Assembly: GCF_019649055.1 (NCBI RefSeq)
Contig: NW_026570530.1
Location: 1 to 59,183 of the forward strand
Reading direction: 5' to 3'
DNA from: Paramacrobiotus metropolitanus
Taxonomy: Eukaryota > Tardigrada > Eutardigrada > Parachela > Macrobiotidae
DNA: 59,183 nt
Position 1 is the stretch's first letter. The number at the start of each line of letters is the position of its first letter. Positions 44,001-59,000 of this stretch are shown one piece after another. Both the position numbers and the translations under genes were made by a program. A model generated the notes under the pieces. The model made no database searches and had not been told where the DNA came from. It worked only from the letters and a program-made list of their open reading frames with translations.

Positions 44001-47000
44001 TTCTATCTGATCGGCGAAAGTCCCTGTACTTTTATTTAAACGGCGAAAATCCCTGTACTTCTATCTAACTGGCAAAAATTTCTGTATTTTTGGCTGACCG
44101 GCGAAAATCTTGTACTTTTATCTAACCGGCGAAAATCCTGTACTTCTATCTGATCGGCGAAAATTCCTGTACCTCAATCTAACCGGCGAAAATCCCTGTA
44201 CTTCTATCTAACTGGCAAAAATTTCTGTACTTTTGGCTGACCGGCGAAAATCCTGTACTTCTATCTGACCGGCGAAAATCCCTGTACTTCTATCTGATCG
44301 GCGAAAGTCCCTGTACTTTTATTTAAACGGCGAAAATCCCTGTACTTCTATCTAACTGGCAAAAATTTCTGTATTTTTGGCTGACCGGCGAAAATCTTGT
44401 ACTTTTATCTAACCGGCGAAAATCCTGTACTTCTATCTGATCGGCGAAAATACCTGTACCTCAATCTAACCGGCGAAAATCCCTGTACTTCTATCTAACT
44501 GGCAAAATTTCGTATTTTGGCTGACCGGCGAAAATCCTGTACTTCTATCTGATCAGCAAAAATTCCTGTACCTCCATCTGACCGGCGAAAATCCCTGTAC
44601 TTCTATCTGATCGGCGAAAGTCCCTGTACTTTTATTTAAACGGCGAAAGTCCCTGTACTTCTATCTAACTGGCAAAATTTCTGTATTTTGGCTGACCGGC
44701 GAAAATCTGTACTTTTATCTAACCGGCGAAAATCCTGTACTTCTATCTGATCGGCGAAAATTCCTGTACCTCATCTAACCGGCGAAAATCCCTGTACTTT
44801 TATCTGATCGGCGAAAGTCCTGTACTTTTATTTAAACGGCGAAAATTCCTGTACTTCTATCTAACTGGCAAAATTTCTGTATTTTGGCTGACCGGCGAAA
44901 ATCCTGTACTTCTATCTGACCGGCGAAAATCCCTGTACTTCTATCTGATCGGCGAAAGTCCCTGTACTTTTATTTAAACGGCGAAAATCCTGTACTTCTA
45001 TCTGATCGGCAAAAATTTCTGTACCTCCATCTAACCGGCGAAAATCCCTGTACTTCTATCTGATCGGCGAAAGTCCCTGTACTTTTATCTAAACGGCGAA
45101 AATTCCTGTACTTCTATCTAACCGGCAAAAATTTCTGTACTTTTGTCTGACCGGCGAAAATCCTGTACTTCTATCTGACCGGCGAAAATCCCTGTACTTC
45201 TATCTGATCGGCGAAAGTCCCTGTACTTTTATTTAAACGTCGAAAATCCCTGTACTTCTATCTGATCAGCAAAAATTCCTGTACCTCCATCTAACCGGCG
45301 AAAATCCCTGTACTTCTATCTGATCGGCGAAAGTCCCTGTACTTTTATTTAAACGGCGAAAATCCCTGTACTTCTATCTAACTGGCAAAATTTCTGTATT
45401 TTTTTCTGTCTGACCGGCGAAAATCCTGTACTTCTATCTGACCGGCGAAAATCCCTGTACTTCTATCTGATCGGCGAAAGTCCCTGTACTTTTATTTAAA
45501 CGGCGAAAATCCCTGTACTTTTATCTAACTGGCAAAATTTCTGTATTTTGGCTGACCGGCGAAAATCTGTACTTTATCTAACCGGCGAAAATCCTGTACT
45601 TCTATCTGATCGGCGAAAATTCCTGTACCTCATCTAACCGGCGAAAATCCTGTACTTCTATCTAACTGGCAAAATTTCTGTATTTTGGCTGACCGGCGAA
45701 AATCCTGTACTTCTATTTGACCGGCGAAGATCCCTGTACTTCTATCTGACCGACGAAAGTCCCTGTACTTTTATTTAAACGGCGAAAATCCCTGTACTTC
45801 TATCTAACCGGCAAAAATTTCTGTATTTTTATTTGACCGGCGAAAATCTTGTACTTTATCTAACCGGCGAAAATCCTGTACTTCTATCTGATCGGCGAAA
45901 ATTCCTGTACCTCAATCTAACCGGCGAAAATCCCTGTACTTCTATCTAACTGGCAAAATTTCTGTACTTTTGTCTGACCGGCGAAAATCCTGTACTTCTA
46001 TCTGACCGGCGAACATCCTGTACCTCTATCTGACCGGCGAAAATCCCTGTACTTCTATCTGATCGGCGAAAGTCCCTGTACTTTTATTTAAACGGCGAAA
46101 ATCTCTGTACTTCTATCTAACTGGCAAAATTTCTGTATTTTTGGCTGACCGGCGAAAATCTGTACTTTATCTAACCGGCGAAAATCCTGTACTTCTATCT
46201 GATCGGCGAAAATTCCTGTACCTCATCTAACCGGCGAAAATCCTGTACTTCTATCTGATCGGCGAAAGTCCCTGTACTTTTATTTAAACGGCGAAAATCC
46301 CTGTACTTCTATCTAACTGGCAAAATTTCTGTATTTTGGCTGACCGGCGAAAATCCTGTACTTCTATCTGACCGGCGAAAATCCCTGTACTTCTATCTGA
46401 TCGGCGAAAGTCCTGTACTTTTATTTAAACGTCGAAAATCCTGTACTTCTATCTGATCGGCAAAAATTCCTGTACCTCCATCTAACCGGCGAAAATCCCT
46501 GTACTTCTATCTGATCGGCGAAAGTCCCTGTACTTTTATTTAAACGGCGAAAATTCCTGTACTTCTATCTAACTGGCAAAAATTTCTGTATTTTTGGCTG
46601 ACCGGCGAAAATCCTGTACTTCTATCTGACCGGCGAAAATCCCTGTACTTCTATCTGATCGGCGAAAGTCCCTGTACTTTTATTTAAACGTCGAAAATCC
46701 TGTACTTCTATCTGATCGGCAAAAATTCCTGTACCTCCATCTAACCGGCGAAAATCCCTGTACTTCTATCTGATCGGCGAAAGTCCCTGTACTTTTATTT
46801 AAACGGCGAAAATCCCTGTACTTCTATCTAACTGGCAAAATTTCTGTATTTTTGTATTGACCGGCGAACATCCTGTACCTCTATCTGACCGGCGAAAATC
46901 CCTGTACTTCTATCTGATCGGCGAAAGTCCCTGTACTTTTATTTAAACGGCGAAAATCCCTGTACTTCTATCTAACTGGCAAAATTTCTGTATTTTGGCT

Positions 47001-50000
47001 GACCGGCGAAAATCCTGTACTTTATCTAACCGGCGAAAATCCTGTACTTCTATCTGATCGGCGAAAATCCTGTACTTCTATCTGACCGTCGAAAATCCCT
47101 GTACTTCTATCTAACTGGCAAAAATTTCTGTATGTTTGGCTGACCGGCGAAAATCCTGTACTTCTATCTGACCGGCGAAAATCCCTGTACTTCTATCTGA
47201 TCGGCGAAAGTCCCTGTACTTTTATCTAAACGGCGAAAATTCCTGTACTTCTATCTAACCGGCAAAAATTTCTGTACTTTTGTCTGACCGGCGAAAATCT
47301 TGTACTTCTATCTAACCGGCGAAAGTCCTGTACTTCTATTTGACCGGCGAAAATTCCTGTACCTCATCTGACCGGCGAAAATCTCTGTACTTCTATCTAA
47401 CTGGCAAAAATTTCTGTATTTTTGGCTGACCGGCGAACATCCTGTACTTCTATCTGATCGGCAAAAATTCCTGTACCTCCATCTGACCGGCGAAAATCCC
47501 TGTACTTCTATCTGATCGGCGAAAGTCCCTGTACTTTTATTTAAACGGCGAAAATCCCTGTACTTCTATCTAACTGGCAAAAATTTCTGTATTTTTGGCT
47601 GACCGGCGAAAATCTTGTACTTTTATCTAACCGGCGAAAATCCTGTACTTCTATCTGATCGGCGAAAATTCCTGTACCTCAATCTAACCGGCGAAAATCT
47701 CTGTACTTCTATCTGATCGGCGAAAGTCCCTGTACTTTTATTTAAACGGCGAAAATTTCTGTACTTCTATCTAACTGGCAAAATATTCTGTATTTTTGGC
47801 TGACCGGCGAAAATCCTGTACTTCTATCTGACCGGCGAAAATCCCTGTACTTCTATCTGATCGGCGAAAGTCCCTGTACTTTTATTTAAACGTCGAAAAT
47901 CCTGTACTTCTATCTGATCGGCAAAAATTCCTGTACCTCCATCTAACCGGCGAAAATCCCTGTACTTCTATCTGATCGGCGAAAGTCCCTGTACTTTTAT
48001 TTAAACGGCGAAAATTCCTGTACTTCTATCTAACTGGCAAAAATTTCTGTATTTTTGGCTGACCGGCGAAAATCCTGTACTTCTATCTGACCGGCGAAAA
48101 TCCCTGTACTTCTATCTGATCGGCGAAAGTCCCTGTACTTTTATTTAAACGTCGAAAATCCTGTACTTCTATCTGATCAGCAAAAATTCCTGTACCTCCA
48201 TCTAACCGGCGAAAATCCCTGTACTTCTATCTGATCGGCGAAAGTCCTGTACTTTTATTTAAACGGCGAAAATCCCTGTACTTCTATCTAACTGGCAAAA
48301 TTTCTGTATTTTTATTGACCGGCGAAAATCCTGTACTTCTATCTGACCGGCGAAAATCCCTGTACTTCTATCTGATCGGCGAAAGTCCCTGTACTTTTAT
48401 TTAAACGGCGAAAATCCCTGTACTTCTATCTGATCGGCAAAATTTCTGTATTTTGGCTGACCGGCGAAAATCTTGTACTTTTATCTAACCGGCGAAAATC
48501 CTGTACTTCTATCTGATCGGCGAAAATTCCTGTACCTCAATCTAACCGGCGAAAATCCCTGTACTTCTATCTAACTGGCAAAAATTTCTGTATGTTTGGC
48601 TGACCGGCGAAAATCCTGTACTTCTATCTGACCGGCGAAAATCCCTGTACTTCTATCTGATCGGCGAAAGTCCCTGTACTTTTATTTAAACGGCGAAAAT
48701 CCCTGTACTTCTATCTAACTGGCAAAAATTTCTGTATTTTTGGCTGACCGGCGAAAATCTTGTACTTTTATCTAACCGGCGAAAATCCTGTACTTCTATC
48801 TGATCGGCGAAAATTCCTGTACCTCAATCTAACCGGCGAAAATCCCTGTACTTCTATCTAACTGGCAAAAATTTCTGTATGTTTGGCTGACCGGCGAAAA
48901 TCCTGTACTTCTATCTGATCAGCAAAAATTCCTGTACCTCCATCTGACCGGCGAAAATCCCTGTACTTCTATCTGATCGGCGAAAGTCCCTGTACTTTTA
49001 GTTAAACGGCGAAAATCCCTGTACTTCTATCTAACTGGCAAAAATTTCTGTATTTTTGGCTGACCGGCGAAAATCTTGTACTTCTATCTAACCGGCGAAA
49101 ATCCTGTACTTCTATCTGATCGGCGAAAATTCCTGTACCTCCATCTAACCGGCGAAAATCCCTGTACTTCTATCTGATCGGCGAAAGTCCCTGTACTTTT
49201 ATTTAAACGGCGAAAATCCCTGTACTTCTATCTAACCAAAAATATTCTGTATTTTTGTCTGACCGGCGAAAATCCTGTACTTCTATCTGACCGGCGAAAA
49301 TCCCTGTACTTCTATCTGATCGGCGAAAGTCCTGTATACCATTTTAAACGTCGAAAATCCTGTACTTCTATCTGATCGGCAAAATTCCTGTACCTCCATC
49401 TAACCGGCGAAAATCCTGTACTTCTATCTGATCGGCGAAAGTCCCTGTACTTTTATTTAAACGGCGAAAATTCCTGTACTTCTATCTAACTGGCAAAATT
49501 TCTGTATTTTGGCTGACCGGCGAAAATCCTGTACTTCTATCTGACCGGCGAAAATCCCTGTACTTCTATCTGATCGGCGAAAGTCCCTGTACTTTTATTT
49601 AAACGTCGAAAATCCTGTACTTCTATCTGATCGGCAAAATTCCTGTACCTCCATCTAACCGGCGAAAATCCCTGTACTTCTATCTGATCGGCGAAAGTCC
49701 CTGTACTTTTATTTAAACGGCGAAAATCCCTGTACTTCTATCTAACCGGCAAAATTTCTGTACTTTTGTCTGACCGGCAAAAATCCTGTACTTCTATCTG
49801 ACCGGCGAACATCCTGTACTTCTATCTGATCGGCGAAAGTCCCTGTACTTTTATTTAAACGGCGAAAATCCTGTACTTCTATCTGACTGGCAAAATTTCT
49901 GTATTTTATCTGACCGGCGAAAATCTTGTACTTCTATCTAACCGGCGAAAATCCTGTACTTCTATCTGACCGGCGAAAATCCCTGTACTTCTATCTGATC

Positions 50001-53000
50001 GGCGAAAGTCCTGTACTTTTATTTAAACGGCGAAAATCCCTGTACTTCTATCTAACTGGCAAAATTTCTGTATTTTGTCTGACCGGCGAAAATCTTGTAC
50101 TTTATCTAACCGGCGAAAATCCTGTACTTCTATCTGATCGGCAAAAATTCCTGTACCTCCATCTAACCGGCGAAAATCCTGTACTTCTATCTAACTGGCA
50201 AAATTTCTGTATTTTGTCTGACCGGCGAAAATCCTGTACTTCTATCTGATCGGCAAAATTCCTGTACCTCCATCTGACCGGCGAAAATCCTGTACTTCTA
50301 TCTGACCGACGAAAGTCCCTGTACTTTTAGTTAAACGGCGAAAATCCCTGTACTTCTATCTGATCGGCAAAAATTCCTGTACCTCCATCTAACCGGCGAA
50401 AATCCCTGTACTTCTATCTGATCGGCGAAAGTCCCTGTACTTTTATTTAAACGGCGAAAATCCCTGTACTTCTATCTAACTGGCAAAAATTTCTGTTTTT
50501 TTTTGTGTCTGACCGGCGAAAATCCTGTACTTCTATCTGACCGGCGAAAATCCCTGTACTTTTATTTAAACGGCGAAAATCCCTGTACTTCTATCTAACT
50601 GGCAAAAATTTCTGTATTTTTGGCTGACCGGCGAAAATCTTGTACTTCTATCTAACCGGCGAAAATCCTGTACTTCTATCTGATCGGCGAAAATTCCTGT
50701 ACCTCAATCTAACCGGCGAAAATCCCTGTACTTCTATCTAACTGGCAAAATTTCGTATGTTTATTTGACCGGCGAAAATCCTGTACTTCTATTTGACCGG
50801 CGAAAATCCCTGTACTTCTATCTGATCGGCGAAAGTCCCTGTACTTTTATTTAAACGGCGAAAATCCCTGTACTTCTATCTAACTGGCAAAAATTTCTGT
50901 ATTTTTACGACCGGCGAAAATCTTGTACTTTATCTAACCGGCGAAAATCCTGTACTTCTATCTGATCGGCGAAAATTCCTGTACTTTTATCTGACCGGCG
51001 AAAATCCCTGTACTTCTATCTAACTGGCAAAATTTCTGTATTTTGGCTGACCGGCGAAAATCCTGTACTTCTATCTGATCAGCAAAATTCCTGTACTCCA
51101 TCTGACCGGCGAAAATCCTGTACTTCTATCTGATCGGCGAAAGTCCCTGTACTTTTATTTAAACGGCGAAAATCCTGTACTTCTATCTAACTGGCAAAAA
51201 TTTCTGTATTTTTGGCTGACTGGCGAAAATCTTGTACTTTTATCTAACCGGCGAAAATCCTGTACTTCCATCTGATCGGCAAAAATTCCTGTACCTCCAT
51301 CTAACCGGCGAAAATCCCTGTACTTCTATCTAACTGGCAAAAATTTCTGTATTTTTGGCTGACCGGCGAAAATCCTGTACTTCTATCTGACCGGCGAAAA
51401 TCCCTGTACTTCTATCTGATCGGCGAAAGTCCCTGTACTTTTATTTAAACGGCGAAAATCCCTGTACTTCTATCTGATCGGCAAAAATTCCTGTACCTCT
51501 ATCTGACCGGCGAAAATCCTGTACTTCTATCTGACCGGCGAACATCCTGTACTTTTATTTGACCGGCGAAAATCCCTGTACTTCTATCTGATCAGCAAAA
51601 ATTCCTGTACCTCCATCTAACCGGCGAAAATCCTGTACTTTTATCTGATCGGCGAAAGTCCTGTACTTTTATTTAAACGGCGAAAATCCCTGTACTTCTA
51701 TCTAACTGGCAAAATTTCTGTATTTTGGCTGACCGGCGAAAATCCTGTACTTTTATCTAACCGGCGAAAATCCTGTACTTCTATCTGATCGGCGAAAATT
51801 CTGTACCTCAATCTAACCGGCGAAAATCCCTGTACTTCTATCTAACTGGCAAAATTTCTGTATGTTTGGCTGACCGGCGAAAATCCTGTACTTCTATCTG
51901 ACCGGCGAAAATCCCTGTACTTCTATCTGATCGGCGAAAGTCCCTGTACTTTTATTTAAACGTCGAAAATCCCTGTACTTCTATCTAACTGGCAAAAATT
52001 TCTGTATTTTTGGCTGACCGGCGAAAATCTTGTACTTTTATCTAACCGGCGAAAATCCTGTACTTCTATCTGATCGGCGAAAATTCCTGTACCTCAATCT
52101 AACCGGCGAAAATCCCTGTACTTCTATCTCATCTGCGAAAGTCCCTGTACTTTTATTTAAACGGCGAAAATCTCTGTACTTTTGTCTGACCGGCAAAAAT
52201 CCTGTACTTCTATCTGACCGGCGAACATCCTGTACTTTTATTTGACCGGCGAAAATCCCTGTACTTCTATCTGATCAGCAAAAATTCCTGTATCTCCATC
52301 TGACCGGCGAAAATCCCTGTACTTTTATCTGGTCGGCGAAAGTCCCTGTACTTTTATTTAAACGGCGAAAATCCCTGTACTTCTATCTAACTGGCAAAAT
52401 TTCTGTATTTTTGGCTGACCGGCGAAAATCTTGTACTTTTATCTAACCGGCGAAAATCCTGTACTTCTATCTGATCGGCGAAAATTCCTGTACCTCAATC
52501 TAACCGGCGAAAATCCCTGTACTTCTATCTGATCTGCGAAAGTCCCTGTACTTTTATTTAAACGGCGAAAATCTCTGTACTTCTATCTAACTGGCAAAAT
52601 ATTCTGTATTTTTATTGACCGGCGAAAATCCTGTACTTCTATCTGACCGGCGAAAATCCCTGTACTTCTATCTGATCGGCAAAAGTCCCTGTACTTTTAT
52701 TTAAACGTCGAAAATCCCTGTACTTCCATCTGATCGGCAAAAATTCCTGTACCTCCATCTAACCGGCGAAAATCCTGTACTTCTATCTGATCGGCGAAAA
52801 TTCCTGTACCTCAATCTAACCGGCGAAAATCCCTGTACTTCTATCTAACTGGCAAAAATTTCTGTATGTTTGGCTGACCGGCGAAAATCCTGCACTTCTA
52901 TCTGACCGGCGAAAATCTTTGTACTTCTATCTGATCGGCGAAAGTCCCTGTACTTTTATTTAAACGGCGAAAATCCCTGTACTTCTATCTGATCGGCAAA

Positions 53001-56000
53001 AATTCCTGTACCTCTATCTGACCGGCGAAAATCCTGTACTTCTATCTGCCCGGCGAACATCCTGTACTTTTATTTGACCGGCGTAAATCCCTGTACTTCT
53101 ATCTGATCAGCAAAAATTCCTGTACCTCCATCTAACCGGCGAAAATCTCTGTACTTTTATCTGATCGGCGAAAGTCCCTGTACTTTTATTTAAACGGCGA
53201 AAATTTCTGTACTTCTATCTAACTGGCAAAAATTTCTGTATTTTTGGCTGACCGGCGAAAATCCTGTACTTTTATCTAACCGGCGAAAATCCTGTACTTC
53301 TATCTTATCGGCGAAAATTCCTGTACCTCAATCTAACCGCCGAAAATCCCTGTACTTCTATCTAACTGGCAAAAATTTCTGTATGTTTGGCTGACCGGCG
53401 AAAATCCTGTACTTCTATCTGACCGGCGAAAATCCCTGTACTTCTATCTGATCGGCGAAAGTCCCTGTACTTTTATTTAAACGTCGAAAATCCCTGTACT
53501 TCTATCTAACTGGCAAAAATTTCTGTATTTTTGGCTGACCGGCGAAAATCTTGTACTTTTATCTAACCGGCGAAAATCCTGTACTTCTATCTGATCGGCG
53601 AAAATTCCTGTACCTCAATCTAACCGGCGAAAATCCTCTGTACTTCTATCTGACGAAAGTCCTGTACTTTATTTAAACGAAAATCTCTGTACTTTTGTCT
53701 GACCGGCGAAAATCCTGTACTTCTATCTGACCGGCGAACATCCTGTACTTTTATTTGACCGGCGAAAATCCCTGTACTTCTATCTGATCAGCAAAAATTC
53801 CTGTATCTCCATCTGACCGGCGAAAATCCCTGTACTTTTATCTGATCGGCGAAAGTCCCTGTACTTTTATTTAAACGGCGAAAATCCCTGTACTTCTATC
53901 TAACAAAATTTCTGTATTTTGGCTGACCGGCGAAAATCTTGTACTTTTATCTAACCGGCGAAAATCCTGTACTTCTATCTGATCGGCGAAAATTCCTGTA
54001 CCTCAATCTAACCGGCGAAAATCCCTGTACTTCTATCTGATCTGCGAAAGTCCCTGTACTTTTATTTAAACGGCGAAAATCTCTGTACTTCTATCTAACT
54101 GGCAAAAATTTCTGTATTTTTGGCTGACCGGCGAAAATCCTGTACTTCTATCTGACCGGCGAAAATCCCTGTACTTCTATCTGATCGGCAAAAGTCCCTG
54201 TACTTTTATTTAAACGTCGAAAATCCCTGTACTTCCATCTGATCGGCAAAAATTCCTGTACCTCCATCTAACCGGCGAAAATCCTGTACTTCTATCTGAT
54301 CGGCGAAAATTCCTGTACCTCAATCTAACCGGCGAAAATCCCTGTACTTCTATCTAACTGGCAAAAATTTCTGTATGTTTGGCTGACCGGCGAAAATCCT
54401 GTACTTCTATCTGACCGGCGAAAATCCCTGTACTTCTATCTGATCGGCGAAAGTCCCTGTACTTTTATTTAAACGGCGAAAATCCCTGTACTTCTATCTG
54501 ATCGGCAAAAATTCCTGTACCTCCATCTGACCGGCGAAAATCCTGTACTTCTATCTGCCCGGCGAACATCCTGTACTTTTATTTGACCGGCGAAAATCCC
54601 TGTACTTCTATCTGATCGGCAAAAATTCCTGTACCTCCATCTAACCGGCGAAAATCCCTGTACTTCTATCTGATCGGCGAAAGTCCCTGTACTTTTATTT
54701 AAACGGCGAAAATCCCTGTACTTCTATCTAACTGGCAAAATTTCTGTATTTTATTGACCGAAAATCCTGTACTTTTATCTAACCGGCGAAAATCGTGTAC
54801 TTCTATCTTATCGGCGAAAATTCCTGTACCTCAATCTAACCGCCGAAAATCCCTGTACTTCTATCTAACTGGCAAAAATTTCTGTATGTTTGGCTGACCG
54901 GCGAAAATCCTGTACTTCTATCTGACCGGCGAAAATCCCTGTACTTCTATCTGATCGGCGAAAGTCCCTGTACTTTTATTTAAACGTCGAAAATCCCTGT
55001 ACTTCTATCTAACTGGCAAAAATTTCTGTATTTTTGGCTGACCGGCGAAAATCTTGTACTTTTATCTAACCGGCGAAAATCCTGTACTTCTATCTGATCG
55101 GCGAAAATTCCTGTACCTCAATCTAACCGGCGAAAATCCCTGTACTTCTATCTCATCTGCGAAAGTCCCTGTACTTTTATTTAAACGGCGAAAATCTCTG
55201 TACTTTTGTCTGACCGGCAAAAATCCTGTACTTCTATCTGACCGGCGAACATCCTGTACTTTTATTTGACCGGCGAAAATCCCTGTACTTCTATCTGATC
55301 AGCAAAAATTCCTGTACCTCCATCTGACCGGCGAAAATCCCTGTACTTTTATCTGATCGGCGAAAGTCCCTGTACTTTTATTTAAACGGCGAAAATCCCT
55401 GTACTTCTATCTAACTGGCACAAATTTCTGTATTTTTGGCTGACCGGCGAAAATCTTGTACTTTTATCTAACCGGCGAAAATCCTGTACTTCTATCTGAT
55501 CAGCGAAAATTCCTGTACCTCAATCTAACCGGCGAAAATCCCTGTACTTCTATCTGATCTGCGAAAGTCCCTGTACTTTTATTTAAACGGCGAAAATCCT
55601 GTACTTCTATCTAACTGGCAAAAATTTCTGTATTTTTGGCTGACCGGCGAAAATCCTGTACTTCTATCTGACCGGCGAAAATCCCTGTACTTCTATCTGA
55701 TCGGCAAAGTCCCTGTACTTTTATTTAAACGTCGAAAATCCCTGTACTTCCATCTGATCGGCAAAAATTCCTGTACCTCAATCTAACCGGCGAAAATCCC
55801 TGTACTTCTATCTCATCTGCGAAAGTCCCTGTACTTTTATTTAAACGGCGAAAATCTCTGTACTTCTATCTAACTGGCAAAAATTTCTGTATTTTTGGCT
55901 GACCGGCGAAAATCCTGTACTTCTATCTGACCGGCGAAAATCCCTGTACTTCTATCTGATCGGCGAAAGTCCCTGTACTTTTATTTAAACATCGAAAATC

Positions 56001-59000
56001 TCTGTACTTCCATCTGATCGGCAAAATCCCTGTACTTCCATCTGACCGGCGAAAATTCCTGTACTTCTATCTGCCCGGCGAACATCCTGTACTTCTATTT
56101 GACCGGCGAAAATCCCTGTACTTCTATCTGATCGGCAAAAATTCCTGTACCTCCATCTAACCGGCGAAAATCCCTGACTTCTATCTGACCGACGAAAATT
56201 CGTGTACCTCCATCTAACCGGCGAAAATCCCTGTACTTTTATTTAAACGGCGAAAATCCCTGTACTTCTATCTGATCGGCAAAAATTCCTGTACCTCTAT
56301 CTGACCGGCGAAAATCCTGTACTTCTATCTGACCGGCGAACATCCTGTACTTTTATTTGACCGGCGAAAATCCCTGTACTTCTATCTGATCAGCAAAAAT
56401 TCCTGTACCTCCATCTGACCGGCGAAAATCCCTGTACTTTTATCTGATCGGCGAAAGTCCCTGTACTTTTATTTAAACGGCGAAAATCCCTGTACTTCTA
56501 TCTAACTGGCAAAAATTTCTGTATTTTGCTGACGAAAATCTGTACTTTTATCTAACCGGCGAAAATCCTGTACTTCTATCTGATCGGCGAAAATTCCTGT
56601 ACCTCAATCTAACCGGCGAAAATCCTGTACTTCTATCTGATCGGCGAAAGTCCTGTACTTTTATTTAAACGGCGAAAATCCCTGTACTTCTATCTAACTG
56701 GCAGAAATTTCTGTATTTTTGTCTGACCGGCGAAAATCCTGTACTTCTATCTGACCGGCGAACATCCTGTACTTCTATCTGATCGGCAAAGTCCTGTACT
56801 TTTATTTAAACGGCGAAAATCCCTGTACTTCTATCTGATCGGCAAAATTCTGTACCTCCATCTAACCGGCGAAAATCCTGTACTTCTATCTGATCGGCGA
56901 AAGTCCTGTACTTTTATTTAAACGGCGAAAATCCCTGTACTTCTATCTAACCGGCAAAATTTCTGTATTTTGGCTGACGAAAATCCTGTACTTCTATCTG
57001 ACCGGCGAAAATCCCTGTACTTCTATCTGATCGGCGAAAGTCCTGTACTTTTATTTAAACGGCGAAAATCCTGTACTTCTATCTGATCGGCAAAATTCCT
57101 GTACCTCCATCTAACCGGCGAAAATCCCTGTACTTCTATCTGATCGGCGAAAGTCCTGTACTTTTATTTAAACGGCGAAAATTTCTGTACTTTTGTCTGA
57201 CCGGCAAAAATCCTGTACTTCTATCAGACCGGCGAACATCCTGTACTTTTATTTGACCGGCGAAAATCCCTGTACTTCTATCTGATCGGCAAAAATTCCT
57301 GTACCTCCATCTAACCGGCGAAAATCCCTGTACTTCTATCTGATCGGCGAAAGTCCTGTACTTTTAAACGGCGAAAATCCTGTACTTCTATCTAACCGGC
57401 AGAAATTTCTGTACTTTTGTCTGACCGGCAAAAATCCTGTACTTCTATCTGACCGGCGAACATCCTGTACTTCTATCTGATCGGCAAAAATTCCTGTACC
57501 TCCATCTAACCGGCGAAAATCCCTGTACTTCTATCTGATCGGCGAAAGTCCCTGTACTTTTATTTAAACGGCGAAAATCTCTGTACTTCTATCTAACTGG
57601 CAAAAATTTCTGTATTTTTGGCTGACCGGCGAAAATCCTGTACTTCTATCTGACCGGCGAAAATCCCTGTACTTCTATCTGACCGGCAAAGTCCTGTACT
57701 TTTATTTAAACGGCGAAAATCCTGTACTTCTATCTGATCGGCAAAATTCCTGTACCTCCATCTAACCGGCGAAAATCCTGTACTTCTATCTGATCGGCGA
57801 AAGTCCTGTACTTTTATTTAAACGGCGAAAATCCTGTACTTCTATCTAACTGGCAAAATTTCGTATTTGTCTGACCGGCGAACATCCTGTACTTCTATTT
57901 GACCGGCGAAAATCCCTGTACTTCTATCTAATCGGCGAAAGTCCCTGTACTTTTATTTAAACGTCGAAAATCCCTGTACTTCTATCTGATCGGCAAAAAT
58001 TCCTGTACCTCCATCTGACCGGCCGAAATCCTGTACTTCTATCTGATCGGCGAAATCCTGTACTTTTATTTGACCGGCGAAAATCCTGTACTTCTATCTG
58101 ATCGGCAAAATTCTGTACCTCCATCTAACCGGCGAAAATCCTGTACTTCTATCTGACCGGCGAAATTCGTGTACTTCCATCTAACCGGCGAAAATCCCTG
58201 TACTTTTATTTAAACGGCGAAAATCCTGTACTTCTATCTGATCGGCAAAAATTCCTGTACCTCCATCTGACCGGCGAAAATCCTGTACTTCTATCTGACC
58301 GGCGAACATCCTGTACTTCTATTTGACCGGCGAAAATCCCTGTACTTCTATCTGATCGGCAAAAATTCCTGTACCTCCATCTAACCGGCGAAAATCCCTG
58401 TACTTCTATCTGATCGGCGAAAGTCCTGTACTTTTATTTAAACGGCGAAAATCCCTGTACTTCTATCTAACCGGCAAAATTTCTGTACTTTTGTCTGACC
58501 GGCAAAAATCCTGTACTTCTATCTGACCGGCGAAAATCCTGTACTTCTATCTGATCGGCAAAAATTCCTGTACCTCCATCTAACCGGCGAAAATCCCTGT
58601 ACTTCTATCTGATCGGCGAAAGTCCCTGTACTTTTATTTAAACGGCGAAAATCTCTGTACTTCTATCTAACTGGCAAAAATTTCTGTATTTTTGTCTGAC
58701 CGGCGAAAATCCTGTACTTCTATCTGACCGGCGAACATCCTGTACTTCTATCTGATCGGCAAAGTCCTGTACTTTTAAACGGCGAAAATCCTGTACTTCT
58801 ATCTGATCGGCAAAATTCCTGTACCTCTATCTGACCGGCGAAAATCCCTGTACTTCTATCTGATCGGCGAACATCCTGTACTTTTATTTGACCGGCGAAA
58901 ATCCTGTACTTCTATCTGATCGGCAAAATTCCTGTACCTCCATCTAACCGGCGAAAATCCTGTACTTCTATCTGATCGGCAAAGTCCTGTACTTTTATTT